Source: Microbacterium sp. Root53
GTDB lineage: Bacteria > Actinomycetota > Actinomycetes > Actinomycetales > Microbacteriaceae
Assembly (NCBI RefSeq): GCF_001426925.1
Contig: NZ_LMFR01000010.1
Location: 1-64,000 of the forward strand
DNA: 64,000 nt
Direction of reading: 5' to 3'
Shown here: piece after piece, positions 35,063 through 44,734 of the stretch
Numbering within the stretch: the first letter of the stretch is position 1
Layout: every line of letters begins with the position of its first letter
Position numbers and translations under genes: made by a program
The notes under the pieces: model-generated
What the model saw: the letters and a program-made list of their open reading frames with translations, nothing else
Database searches by the model: none
Told to the model about the DNA's origin: nothing

Positions 35063-36706
35063 TCAGGCGGCCTCGAGGCGCTCGGCATCCAGGATCGTGT
35101 AGCTGTAGCCCTGCTCGGCGAGGAACCGCTGACGGTTCTGCGCGAAGTCCTGGTCCACGGTGTCACGGGCGATCAGCGTGTAGAAGCTGGCCGTGTGGTT
35201 CGACTGCTTGGGCCGCAGCAGGCGGCCCAGGCGCTGGGCCTCCTCCTGGCGCGAGCCGAACGAGCCCGACACCTGGATCGCGACCGAGGCCTCCGGCAGG
35301 TCGACGGAGAAGTTCGCGACCTTCGACACCACGAGCAGGTTGATCGTGCCCTCGCGGAAGGCCTGGAACAGCCTCTCCCGCTCGTCCACCGGCGTGGATC
35401 CGGTGATCTTCGGGGCGTCGAGCGCCTCGGACAGCTCGTCCAGCTGCTCGAGGTACTGCCCGATCACGAGGATCTGCTCGTCGGGGTGCTTGGCGATCAG
35501 GCTCTTGACGACGTCGATCTTCGCCGGCGCCGTGGCCGCGAGGCGGTAGCGGTCCTCGTCGGCGCTCGCCGCGTACTCGAGGCGCTCGCTCGGGGGCAGG
35601 TCGACCCGCACCTCGTAGCAGGCGGCGGGGGAGATGAAGCCCTGGGCCTCGATCTCCTTCCACGGGGCGTCGAAGCGCTTGGGCCCGATCAGGCTGAACA
35701 CGTCGCCCTCGCGGCCGTCCTCGCGCACGAGCGTCGCGGTCAGGCCGAGACGCCGGCGCGCCTGCAGGTCGGCCGTCAGCTTGAACACGGGCGCGGGCAG
35801 CAGGTGCACCTCGTCGTACACGATCAGGCCCCAGTCCAGCGCGTCGAGCAGCGCGAGGTGCGGGTACTCGCCCCTCCGGCGCGCCGTCAGGATCTGATAC
35901 GTCGCGATCGTGACGGGCTTGATCTCCTTGGTCTGGCCGGAGTACTCGCCGATCTCCTCGGGCGTGAGCGACGTGCGCTTGAGCAGCTCGTCGCGCCACT
36001 GGCGCGCCGAAACCGTGTTGGTGACGAGGATGAGCGTGGTCGTGCGGGTGACGGCCATCGCGCCCGCGCCGACCAGCGTCTTGCCGGCGCCGCACGGCAG
36101 CACCACGACGCCCGACCCGCCCTCGCTGAACTTCTCGACCGCCTCGGCCTGGTAGGGGCGCAGCGCCCAGCCGTCCTCGTCCAGGTCGATGGGGTGCGGA
36201 GTGCCCGGCGTGTAGCCGGCGAGATCCTCCGCGGGCCAGCCGATCTTCAGCAGCTCCTGCTTGATGTGACCCCGTGCCCAGGCGTCGACCACGTAGGTCT
36301 CGGGGCTCGGCTGCGCGATCAGCAGCGGCTGGATGCGCTTGTTGCGCGACACCTCGGCGAGCACGGCGCGGTCCGTGGAGGTGAGCAGCAGCTCGCCCTC
36401 GTCGCCCCGGCGGATCGACAGGCGGCCGTACCGCTCGACGGTCTCGCGGATGTCGACCGACACCGACGGCGGCACCGGGAACCGCGACCACCGGTCGAGG
36501 GTCTGCAGCATGTCGTCGGCGGTGTGGCCCGCGGCGCGCGCGTTCCACAGGCCCAGCCGGGTGATCCGGTAGGTGTGGATGTGCTCGGGCGCGCGCTCGA
36601 GCTCGGCGAAGATCGCGAGCTCGTGACGCGCGGTCTCCGCGTCGGGATGCGCGACCTCCAGCAGCACGGTGCGGTCGCTCTGGACGATCAGGGGGCCATC
36701 AGCCAT
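35063..36706 (-). CDS. XPB/ERCC3-type DNA helicase
   Basis: A 547-residue superfamily-2 helicase. After an N-terminal damage-recognition-like region come motif I PCGAGKT, motif II YDEVHLLP (a DEVH box), motif III LTATLVREDG, and C-terminal motifs including SVAIQVSGSFGSRQEEAQRLGR. This is the bacterial homologue of the TFIIH XPB 3'-5' helicase, well known in Mycobacterium; its cell role in DNA repair or transcription is not settled. ATG at 36706 follows a TAGACT -10 box (36715-36720, minus strand) by eight bases. Confidence 0.93.
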   Translation of the reverse strand: MADGPLIVQSDRTVLLEVAHPDAETARHELAIFAELERAPEHIHTYRITRLGLWNARAAGHTADDMLQTLDRWSRFPVPPSVSVDIRETVERYGRLSIRRGDEGELLLTSTDRAVLAEVSRNKRIQPLLIAQPSPETYVVDAWARGHIKQELLKIGWPAEDLAGYTPGTPHPIDLDEDGWALRPYQAEAVEKFSEGGSGVVVLPCGAGKTLVGAGAMAVTRTTTLILVTNTVSARQWRDELLKRTSLTPEEIGEYSGQTKEIKPVTIATYQILTARRRGEYPHLALLDALDWGLIVYDEVHLLPAPVFKLTADLQARRRLGLTATLVREDGREGDVFSLIGPKRFDAPWKEIEAQGFISPAACYEVRVDLPPSERLEYAASADEDRYRLAATAPAKIDVVKSLIAKHPDEQILVIGQYLEQLDELSEALDAPKITGSTPVDERERLFQAFREGTINLLVVSKVANFSVDLPEASVAIQVSGSFGSRQEEAQRLGRLLRPKQSNHTASFYTLIARDTVDQDFAQNRQRFLAEQGYSYTILDAERLEAA

Positions 36707-36746
36707 AGCGGACCAGTCTACCGGCGCACCGGATGGCGGGGTCCGC

Positions 36747-38441
36747 TCAGCGGGCGCGGACCGCGATGATGCTCTTGATCGGCAGCGTGCGCTCGACGTC
36801 GGCGCCCCGGTCGCGGCCCCGCAGGCGCCCGCCGCCGAGACCGGTCGCCTCCAGCGTGAAGGTGCGGCTCGAGCCGTCGGGCAGCGCCACGTCGACCTCG
36901 AGCACGGCCTTCGTGCGCACGGCCGTCTCGAGCTCGCGCTCGAGCCACGCGGCATCGGCATCGGCGCCGTGGGCTCCGCGCAGCCGCTCGATCAGCGGGC
37001 CGTACCGCTTCGCGGAGCCGTCGTCGGCCGCGCGCGGGGCGACGCGGCGGCGGTCGAGCGCCTGCGCCTCGCCCTGCTCGTCGAGGGCGACGACGGGGTA
37101 CCGGGCGTCGGCGAGCGCCCAGTACACGGCATCCCGGGCCGCGCGGGTGCGGAGCATCCGGCCGTCCTGGACCAGCCCGAGCGCCCGCAGCGACTGGTCG
37201 ACCGCGATCGTCTCGAGCAGCGCGTGGTCCCGGCTCGACACGATCGTCTGGCGCGTCGACGGATCCAGCGTCACGCGCACGAGGCCGTGGCGCTCGGCGG
37301 TCCGCTGCACGAGGTACTCGAGCGGCTGCGGCACGCCCGTGAGCGACAGCTGCGACAGGAACGCCAGGATGCCCTCGGCGGTCTCGCCGGCCGACAGCGC
37401 GCCCGCGATCGTCGCCTCCGTGAAGCGGTAGGTCGAGGCCTGCGCGTGCGACTCGCGCGCCGCGATGCCCTGGAGCCGCACATCGAGCGCGGGGGCCAGC
37501 GGGCCGGGCGAGATGGCGGTGAGGTCGTTCTGCAGGAACACCTGGTCCACCTCGTGCGGCAGCAGCTCGATGAGCGCGGCGACGTCCGGCGCGCGCCCCT
37601 CGCGCAGCGGCGCGGCCCAGGGCGGCTCGGCGTCCCACGGGGCCCGGGCACCCTCGGTCACGAGGCCCGCGAGCCGCATCAGCCCGCGCCATCTCGCCGC
37701 GCGCGGCGGCCACGACTCGTCGAGCGGGTAGGCGTCGTCCCACAGCGCGGGGTCGATCCATCCGCCCTCTGCGGTGCGGACGCCCTCGGGGAGCGCGTCG
37801 CGCAGCGACGTCACCAGGCGGCTCCAGCGCTCGCCGGTGGACTCGCGCACCCATGCGGCCCCCGCCGGGCTGACGAGCCACTGCCGGTCCGCGACCGACA
37901 GCAGGCCGCCAGCCTCGCCGAGCGCGACCAGCTCGTCGGCGTCATCCGGATCACGCACGATCTCGTCCTGCGCCATCCGGCGGCGGTCGGCGGCGCCGAC
38001 GGCCCCCGTCCCGACGCGGGAGAGCGGGGCGCGCAGGGTGAGGAGCACGAGGTCGGCGAGCGCCGAGGTCGTGGTGAACGCGCGCTCCGCCGCATGCGCC
38101 GTGGCGAGCTCGTCCGCCGGGGCCGGCGCGCCGGCCGGCGTGCGCGTCGGAGCGACGTCGCCGAGCGCCGCGCGCACCTCGGCGTACGGCGCGCCCTGCG
38201 CGTCCGTCAGGCCCAGGCGCTCGGGACCCGCCCCGGCCGCGAGGTCGGCGAGCACGTCGCGCGGCAGCGCCGACACGGCGCGGGCGACGGCGTCGGGGGC
38301 GAGCAGCGCCTCCGCGGCGTCGAAGAAGTCATGCCATCCGACGGAGGCCGGGATCCGGCGCCGCCCCAGCAGGGCAGCGATGTCCTCGTCGGAGGCCGCG
38401 GCCAGTCGTTCGGCCAGGGCGCGGGAATCAGCGGTGTTCAC
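36747..38441 (-). CDS. Helicase-associated domain protein (XPB partner)
   Basis: A 564-residue protein without helicase motifs, carrying a C-terminal helicase-associated (XPB/Ssl2-type) domain; conserved stretches include FLQNDLTAISPGPL, YRFTEATIAGALSAG and IVSSRDHALLETIAVDQSLR. Its gene lies just upstream of and in line with the XPB helicase gene, a pairing seen across actinobacteria, so it probably acts as the helicase's accessory subunit. The N-terminal third is Ala-rich and less conserved. Confidence 0.83.
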   Translation of the reverse strand: MNTADSRALAERLAAASDEDIAALLGRRRIPASVGWHDFFDAAEALLAPDAVARAVSALPRDVLADLAAGAGPERLGLTDAQGAPYAEVRAALGDVAPTRTPAGAPAPADELATAHAAERAFTTTSALADLVLLTLRAPLSRVGTGAVGAADRRRMAQDEIVRDPDDADELVALGEAGGLLSVADRQWLVSPAGAAWVRESTGERWSRLVTSLRDALPEGVRTAEGGWIDPALWDDAYPLDESWPPRAARWRGLMRLAGLVTEGARAPWDAEPPWAAPLREGRAPDVAALIELLPHEVDQVFLQNDLTAISPGPLAPALDVRLQGIAARESHAQASTYRFTEATIAGALSAGETAEGILAFLSQLSLTGVPQPLEYLVQRTAERHGLVRVTLDPSTRQTIVSSRDHALLETIAVDQSLRALGLVQDGRMLRTRAARDAVYWALADARYPVVALDEQGEAQALDRRRVAPRAADDGSAKRYGPLIERLRGAHGADADAAWLERELETAVRTKAVLEVDVALPDGSSRTFTLEATGLGGGRLRGRDRGADVERTLPIKSIIAVRAR

Positions 38442-38470
38442 GGCGCTCAGACGTCACGGGGAGGCGGCGG

Positions 38471-38743
38471 TCAGGCCCGACCGTTCGCCTTGCCCCTCCG
38501 CACGAAGCTCATGATGAGGAGCACGAGGATCAGGGCGAACGCGATCGGCAGTCCGAACAGCGGGATGGCGGCGACCACCGGCCAGATCCCCGTGGCGTAG
38601 TCCGCGTGCTGCATCCCGGCGGCCGTCGAGATCATGATCGCGAAGAAGCACAGGACCGACAGCACCGCGATGCCGAGCGCCATGAACGCGAGGACGCGGT
38701 CGATACGGCGCACGGGGAGATCGTCGGGGCGGTTCGTGCTCAT
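38471..38743 (-). CDS. Small two-TM membrane protein
   Basis: A 90-residue protein with two hydrophobic helices (about 18-40 and 52-78) and a basic end FVRRGKANGRA. It has no recognisable functional motif; similar short proteins are found at this place next to the XPB pair in related genomes, as far as I recall. TAGTCT (38751-38756, minus strand) lies seven bases before ATG, while GAGGAGG directly abuts the ATG, too close to act as a normal ribosome site, so leaderless translation is likely. Confidence 0.7.
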   Translation of the reverse strand: MSTNRPDDLPVRRIDRVLAFMALGIAVLSVLCFFAIMISTAAGMQHADYATGIWPVVAAIPLFGLPIAFALILVLLIMSFVRRGKANGRA

Positions 38744-38841
38744 CCTCCTCAGACTAGCCGCACGCGCGGGCGCGATAGGCTGGAGGGGCGGGATCGGACG
38801 GTCTCGCGTTTCGTCTTTCCCCAGCGCATCGAGGTTGTGTC

Positions 38842-39222
38842 ATGCCCACCGGCAAGGTCAGGTTCTACGACGAGGAGAAGGGCTTCGGCTTCATCAGCTC
38901 GGAGGACGGCCAGGACGTGTTCCTGCACGCCAGCGCGCTGCCCGCCGGCACGACCCTGAAGCCGGGTGCGCGCCTGGAGTTCGGCATCGCCGACGGCCGC
39001 AAGGGCCCGCAGGCGCTGTCGGTGCGCGTGCTCGAGGCGCCGCCCAGCCTGGCGAAGGCCAAGCGCAAGCCGGCCGACGACATGGCGGTCATCGTCGAGG
39101 ACCTCGTGAAGCTGCTCGACGGCGTGGGCGAGGACCTCCGCCGCGGGCACTACCCGTCGTCCGGTCACGCCCGCAAGGTCGCCGCCGTGCTGCGCAAGGT
39201 CGCGGACGAGCTCGATGTCTGA
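38842..39222 (+). CDS. Cold-shock-domain protein with C-terminal extension
   Basis: A 126-residue protein. Residues 1-67 are a cold-shock domain (KGFGFISS and VFLHASAL as RNP1 and RNP2); residues 75-126 form a helical, Lys-rich extension (VEDLVKLLDGVGEDLRRG, VAAVLRKVADELDV). This longer form is typical of a second actinobacterial Csp. Its stop overlaps the DUF3027 start by eight bases, so the two are coupled. Confidence 0.9.
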   Translation: MPTGKVRFYDEEKGFGFISSEDGQDVFLHASALPAGTTLKPGARLEFGIADGRKGPQALSVRVLEAPPSLAKAKRKPADDMAVIVEDLVKLLDGVGEDLRRGHYPSSGHARKVAAVLRKVADELDV

Positions 39223-39922
39223 CGCCCCCGCGGACGGCGCGGAGGGCGCCGAGCTGCCCGAGCCGGTGGAGGCCGGGACGGAGCTCGAGGTGCCCGCGTC
39301 GGCCGTCGCCGAGGCCGAGGTGGCGGACGCGGAGCCCGTGGCCGAGCCCGAGGAGCTGCCCGAGCCGGACCGTCGCCTGCTCGAGGCGCACGACCTTGCC
39401 CTGGCCGCCCTGCACGAGATCACGCCGCCGTCGACCGTGGGCGCGCCCGCGGGTCACACGGTCGAGCGCGACGGGGTCGTCTCCCTGCGATTCGAGAACA
39501 CGCTGCTCGGCTATCCGGGCTGGTTCTGGACCGTGTCCCTCGCGGTCGTCGAGGGATCCGAGCCCACCGTGCTGGAGGCCGAGCTGCTGCCCGGCGACGA
39601 CGCGCTGCTCGCCCCCGAGTGGGTGCCGTGGGCCGTGCGCCTCAAGGAGTACCAGGCCGCCCAGGCCGCCGCAGCGGCCGAGGCGGCGGCGGCCGCCGAG
39701 GGCGAGGACGGCGAGGACGGCGACGACTTCGAGGACGAGGGCGAGGAGGACTTCGACGAGGACGGCTCGCCGATCCTGCACGCCGGCGACGTCGACGGCG
39801 TCGACATCGACACGCTCGACCCGGACGAGGAAGCGCCGGACGACGACGAGGACGAGTCGGACGAGGACGACGACGAGGACTTCGACGAGCAGGACGACGA
39901 GGACGACGACTCGGAGGAGTGA
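39215..39922 (+). CDS. DUF3027-like acidic protein
   Basis: A 235-residue protein with a conserved core at about 45-145 (HTVERDGVVSLRFENTLLGY, PGWFWTVSLAVVEGSE, LLAPEWVPWAVRLKEY) of DUF3027 type, between a Glu/Pro/Ala-rich N-terminus and an extremely acidic C-terminal tail of Asp and Glu. Only the core family can be named; function is unknown. The operon with a Csp-like RNA-binding protein hints at a role in RNA or nucleoid handling, and the acidic tail could interact with basic proteins (both inference). Confidence 0.75.
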   Translation: MSDAPADGAEGAELPEPVEAGTELEVPASAVAEAEVADAEPVAEPEELPEPDRRLLEAHDLALAALHEITPPSTVGAPAGHTVERDGVVSLRFENTLLGYPGWFWTVSLAVVEGSEPTVLEAELLPGDDALLAPEWVPWAVRLKEYQAAQAAAAAEAAAAAEGEDGEDGDDFEDEGEEDFDEDGSPILHAGDVDGVDIDTLDPDEEAPDDDEDESDEDDDEDFDEQDDEDDDSEE

Positions 39923-39926
39923 CCCT

Positions 39927-40003
39927 CCGGCCCGCCCTCCGGTCGTTGAGCGGAGGCGCGCCAGCGCCGGCCCGCCCTCCGGTCGTTGAGCGGAGGCGCG
40001 CCA
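39927..40003. repeat. Two tandem 37-bp exact repeats, each a hairpin
   Basis: A 37-base unit at 39927-39963 recurs exactly at 39967-40003 (period 40). Each copy folds as CCTCCG-N9-CGGAGG (39936-39956 and 39976-39996) with the loop GTCGTTGAG. The run starts five bases after the DUF3027 gene stop and may end its transcript. The GTCGTTGAGCG word resembles dispersed palindromic repeats of Microbacteriaceae (recalled, not checked). Confidence 0.8.
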
Positions 40004-40111
40004 CTCGTCCACAGGATGCACCCGCGACGACTTGTCCACAGATTCGGTTTAGATACCTGATCGGCCCTTTCCGGGCGTCGGAATGTCGGTGGCCCCTGGG
40101 AGAATCGGGGC

Positions 40112-41509
40112 ATGACGACGCGGCCGCATTCGACCGGGTGGACTCCCACCCTGGGTGAGCTGGCGCGCACGTCGGAGCTGGTCGAGGGGTTCTTGGAGGA
40201 CCAGGCGGTGATCGCGAGGGCGCAGGCGCGCCAGGCCAAGCGGCTCGCCGAGGCCCGTGCGATCGCCGAGGCGCAGATGCGCCGCGCCGGCATCGGGTCG
40301 GAGTTCGAGCACCCGGTCCGATCGATGGCTGCCGAGTTCGGAGTGGCCGCCCGGATCTCGGACCGCACGATCCGGGCCCGGATGGAATGGTCCGTCGACC
40401 TGGTTGACGGGTTCCCGGCGACGTTCGCGGTGTTCGAGGAAGGGCGCATCTCGGAGGCCCACGTCCGGGCGATCGTCGACGCCGGCAGTCGTCTGGAGGA
40501 TGAGGACGCGCGGGCGGAGTTCGAGCGGATCATCCTGCCACGGGCGGTGAAGCTCACCGCCGGGCAGCTCGGGTCGGTCGCACGGGATGAGGACGCGCGG
40601 GCGGAGTTCGAGCGGATCATCCTGCCACGGGCGGTGAAGCTCACCGCCGGGCAGCTCGGGTCGGTCGCACGGAAGCTCGCCGATGACATCGAGCCGCTAC
40701 CACTGGAGGAGCGGCACGAGGAGGCGATGGCCGACCGCTCCGTGAGCGTGGCTCCGCTTCCGGACGGGATGGGCGAGCTCACCTACATCGGTCCGGCCGT
40801 GACGGTGTACGCGATGCACGACCGGGCCACCCAGATGGCCCGCACGATCTACCGCACCAAGGGCGAGGGTGATGGGCGGACGTTGGATCAGATCCGGGCG
40901 GACGTGTTCGCCGAGATCACCCTCGCCGGGCTCCCCACGGCGGATTTGATCGACCAGCACGGCGGCGACGCCCTCACCAAGATCAAGGCCACCGTGCAGG
41001 TCACCGTCCCGTGGCAGACCCTGACCGGGATCGGTGACGAGTCCGCGTTCCTCGCCGGATACGGCCCGATCCCCGCCGACGCCGCGCGCCGCCTGGCCGG
41101 CGAGGCCGCGACGTGGATCCGTTTGTTCCAGGATCCCGACACCGGGTGCCTGAGAACGGTCGACACCTACACGCCCACCAAAGCGCAGCGCAGGTTCCTG
41201 ATCGCCCGCGACGAGCACTGTCGCTTCCCCGGCTGCCGGCAACCCGCGATCCGCTGCGAAGACGACCACACCATCCCGTACTCCGACGGTGGCCCCACAG
41301 CCGTCGGGAACCTCGCCAACCTCTGCCGGGCCCACCACGTGTTGAAACACAACTCCGCCTGGGACTTCCGACACGGGCCCGGCGGCGTCATCGAGGTCAT
41401 CAGCCCCACCGGCCGGGTCGTGAAACACAAACCCACACCGGTGGTCCGGTTCGAGGCGTCCTCGGAGATCGCGCGCGCCGACTTCGGCGCCGGCCCGCCG
41501 CCGTTCTAG
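40112..41509 (+). CDS. DUF222/13E12-type HNH endonuclease
   Basis: A 465-residue protein with an N-terminal DUF222 helical region (about 15-300) and a C-terminal HNH domain: CRFPGCRQP, CEDDHTIPYSDGGPT, NLANLCRAHHVLKH (zinc CxxC-type pairs plus HNH residues). Such proteins are abundant and variable in actinobacteria; a role as selfish homing-type nucleases or as REP13E12-like elements has been suggested, not proven. Unusual: residues about 130-158 are repeated exactly (see the 87-bp repeat). A GAGAAT -10 box at 40100-40105 lies six bases before ATG. It is the probable paralogue of the fragment at 1-224. Confidence 0.9.
   Translation: MTTRPHSTGWTPTLGELARTSELVEGFLEDQAVIARAQARQAKRLAEARAIAEAQMRRAGIGSEFEHPVRSMAAEFGVAARISDRTIRARMEWSVDLVDGFPATFAVFEEGRISEAHVRAIVDAGSRLEDEDARAEFERIILPRAVKLTAGQLGSVARDEDARAEFERIILPRAVKLTAGQLGSVARKLADDIEPLPLEERHEEAMADRSVSVAPLPDGMGELTYIGPAVTVYAMHDRATQMARTIYRTKGEGDGRTLDQIRADVFAEITLAGLPTADLIDQHGGDALTKIKATVQVTVPWQTLTGIGDESAFLAGYGPIPADAARRLAGEAATWIRLFQDPDTGCLRTVDTYTPTKAQRRFLIARDEHCRFPGCRQPAIRCEDDHTIPYSDGGPTAVGNLANLCRAHHVLKHNSAWDFRHGPGGVIEVISPTGRVVKHKPTPVVRFEASSEIARADFGAGPPPF
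40498..40671 (+). repeat. Perfect 87-bp in-frame tandem duplication inside the HNH gene
   Basis: Bases 40498-40584 are repeated without change at 40585-40671. The unit is 29 codons, starts DEDARAEFERI and ends GQLGSVAR, and keeps the frame. Total identity in third codon positions shows that the duplication is recent. Confidence 0.95.
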
Positions 41510-41521
41510 GACGCCGGAGCG

Positions 41522-42646
<1,125 letters not shown>

Positions 42647-42736
42647 TTATCGCTCCGCGCGGGCCGCCGGTGCCAGGTGACGGCTGGTTAGGATGGCCTG
42701 AGTATCGCGACACCGCTGCCAGCTGACGGGGCTCCC

Positions 42737-43444
42737 ATGACCGACCTGATCGACACCACCGAGATGTATCTCCGCACGATCCTCGAGCTCGAGGAGGAGA
42801 ACATCGTGCCGCTGCGGGCGCGCATCTCGGAGCGACTGGGTCACTCGGGCCCCACGGTCTCGCAGACCGTCGGCCGGATGGAGCGCGACGGCCTGGTCGT
42901 CGTGGGCGAGGACCGCCGCCTCGAGCTGACCGACGCCGGGCGGCAGAAGGCCGTGGACGTGATGCGCAAGCACCGCCTCGCGGAGCGCCTGCTGTCCGAC
43001 GTGATCGGACTGGACTGGGCGTACGTCCACGAGGAGGCCTGCCGCTGGGAGCACGTCATGAGCGAGCAGGTGGAGCGCCGCCTGGTCGAGCTGCTCGGCC
43101 ACCCCACGGAGTCGCCGTACGGCAACCCCATCCCCGGCCTGGATCAGCTCGGCGGCCCCGCCGCGCACACGTTCGAGGAAGGCGTGGTCGGCCTCGTCAA
43201 GCGCCTCGACGCGGAGGGCGGCCCCATCCGCGGCACGGTGCGCCGCCTGGCGGAGCCGGCGCAGGTCGATCCCGACCTGCTGCAGCAGCTGCGCGAGGCC
43301 GGCGTGGTCCCCGGGGCCGAGGGCCAGTACCGGTACAGCGAGGGCTACGTGCTCGTCCACATGGGCGACCGCGAAGAGGGGCTCGAGCTGCCGGTCGAGG
43401 TGGCCTCCCACATCTTCCTCGTGGACGACCGCGTCTCCGCGTGA
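42737..43444 (+). CDS. DtxR/IdeR/MntR-family metal-dependent regulator
   Basis: A 235-residue three-domain regulator. Residues 1-70 form the winged HTH (YLRTILELEEENIVPLRARI, GPTVSQTVGRMERDGL), 75-140 the metal-binding dimerisation domain (MRKHRLAERLLSDVIGL, EEACRWEHVMSEQVERRL) and 155-235 an SH3-like FeoA domain. Metal-ligand residues (His in KHRLAER, Glu/Cys in EEACRWEH, His in HVMS) are kept, and the Cys in ACRWEH favours iron-sensing (DtxR/IdeR) over MntR. It would repress iron uptake genes when Fe(II) is abundant. No iron genes adjoin it. Confidence 0.93.
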   Translation: MTDLIDTTEMYLRTILELEEENIVPLRARISERLGHSGPTVSQTVGRMERDGLVVVGEDRRLELTDAGRQKAVDVMRKHRLAERLLSDVIGLDWAYVHEEACRWEHVMSEQVERRLVELLGHPTESPYGNPIPGLDQLGGPAAHTFEEGVVGLVKRLDAEGGPIRGTVRRLAEPAQVDPDLLQQLREAGVVPGAEGQYRYSEGYVLVHMGDREEGLELPVEVASHIFLVDDRVSA

Positions 43445-43511
43445 TTCCGGGGGCGTCAAGCCCCTTCGCCCCACTCTCCGGGGATCCACAGGGTCGGATG
43501 TCGATCCGAGC

Positions 43512-43540
43512 GTGACAATTCCGTTACTTTCCCGTATGGT
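43512..43540 (+). promoter_or_regulatory. Promoter of the M23 peptidase gene
   Basis: GTGACA (43512-43517, five of six -35 bases) and TATGGT (43535-43540) with a 17-base spacer. It implies a 5' leader of about 140 bases before the TTG start. Confidence 0.5.
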
Positions 43541-43548
43541 CGGGGGAT

Positions 43549-43689
43549 ACCCAAGGCACCCTCCTTGGGTTGCTCCGTGGGAAATCGCCTCAACGGCTCG
43601 TCGTTTCCACGGATCGCACACTGTGTGCCCCGACAAACCAGTGCTGACGAGCCGGCGGACCCGAACCGCGAGGTGATGGAGGAACAGAT
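43549..43689 (+). other. Structured 5' leader of the M23 peptidase gene, possible riboregulator
   Basis: Just after the expected transcription start is a perfect eight-base hairpin (43549-43556 with 43563-43570), then a second longer stem (43574-43584 with 43614-43623, one bulged G). Genes for wall-lytic enzymes in actinobacteria often carry a c-di-AMP (ydaO) riboswitch; some short words are alike (GGGGATACCCA, CCCGAACC), but the full consensus is not visible. Recorded as an unassigned structured leader. Confidence 0.35.
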
Positions 43690-44586
43690 TTGTCCGAGAC
43701 CCGTTCGTCTGCCGTCGTGCCCGTGGCCGACTCCGACGCCCCCACCTCTCTCGTCCCGTCCCGTCCCGCAAGCGCCCGCTCCGTGCGATCGACCATCCGT
43801 CGCGCCGAGCGCGAGGCGCGTCGCGCCGGCAAGCCCCGCGTCCGTCCCCTGCGGGCCATCGGCACCGTCGCCGCGGTCGGCGCCCTGATCGCCGGCGTGG
43901 CCTTCCCGGCCTACGCGGCGATCCAGTCCGACACCGAGGCCGTCACCATCCACGACGTCGCCGCCGGCGAGGCCCAGTCGCTCGTCGTCGCCTCCGAGGT
44001 CGAGTCGCCCGAGCTGACCGGCTCGAGCTACGCCGCTACGACCCCCGAGGAGATCGCCAAGGCCGAGGCCGAGCGCGCCGCGGCCGAGCGGGCCAAGGAG
44101 CAGGCGGAGGCCGCCAAGGCCGCCGCTGCCGCCGCCGCGAAGGCCCAGTCCTCGAGCGCCTCGGTCGCCTCGGCCCCGTCGGTCGCCAGCGCGGCCGCCC
44201 CGGTCTTCAACGGCAGCTTCGGCTCGCCCCTGCCCGGCGGCTCGTACTACATCAGCCGCTCGGTGGGCGGCGCCCACCAGGGCACCGACATGGTGAGCCC
44301 CGCCGGCACCCCGATCTACGCGGTCGCCTCCGGCAGCGTCGTGACGGCCGGCTACTCGGGCGCCTACGGCAACCTGGTCACGTTCGTCGGAAACGTCAAC
44401 GGCTCGTCCGTGGAGGTCCGCAACGCCCACATGAGCTCGATCGCCGTGAGCCCCGGCCAGACGGTCTCGGCCGGCCAGATCATCGGCTACGTCGGCACCA
44501 CCGGCCGCTCGACCGCCAACCACCTCCACATCGAGGTGCGCATCAACGGCGGCCTGGTCGACCCGGTCAACGTCCTCCCCATCTGA
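43690..44586 (+). CDS. M23-family peptidase (LytM domain), secreted or anchored
   Basis: A 298-residue envelope protein: basic N-terminal region, hydrophobic segment at about 55-77 (AIGTVAAVGALIAGVAFPAYA), an Ala/Glu/Lys-rich coiled stretch, and a C-terminal LytM domain with HQGTDM and NHLHIEV, the zinc and catalytic residues of active M23 endopeptidases. It should cut peptidoglycan cross-bridges. The TTG start is chosen because GGAGGAA lies six bases before it. A long structured leader precedes it and a hairpin follows. Confidence 0.9.
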   Translation: MSETRSSAVVPVADSDAPTSLVPSRPASARSVRSTIRRAEREARRAGKPRVRPLRAIGTVAAVGALIAGVAFPAYAAIQSDTEAVTIHDVAAGEAQSLVVASEVESPELTGSSYAATTPEEIAKAEAERAAAERAKEQAEAAKAAAAAAAKAQSSSASVASAPSVASAAAPVFNGSFGSPLPGGSYYISRSVGGAHQGTDMVSPAGTPIYAVASGSVVTAGYSGAYGNLVTFVGNVNGSSVEVRNAHMSSIAVSPGQTVSAGQIIGYVGTTGRSTANHLHIEVRINGGLVDPVNVLPI

Positions 44587-44604
44587 CCGGATCCCCGCGT
44601 CCTC

Positions 44605-44632
44605 GAGAGCCCCGGCATCCGCCGGGGCTCTC
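44605..44632 (+). terminator. Hairpin terminator after the M23 gene
   Basis: Perfect 12-base stem GAGAGCCCCGGC with its complement, four-base loop, 18 bases after the stop. Confidence 0.8.
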
Positions 44633-44734
44633 GTCGTCTGCGCGACACGCAGGAATTCACCGTGCGTTCGGCGCACGGCTCACCCGCGTGGGCTACCCTG
44701 ATCCCGTCGCCGAGAGGGACGAAGGGAGAAGCCG

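Noticed and set aside
39927..40003. Possible CRISPR repeat pair
   Set aside because: Two 37-base repeats with a three-base gap leave no room for a spacer, and no cas gene is near.
43549..43689. ydaO (c-di-AMP) riboswitch call for the M23 leader
   Set aside because: Only short words match; the conserved GGGGTGAAT-type and CCGAATC-type blocks are not visible, so it was left as an unassigned leader.
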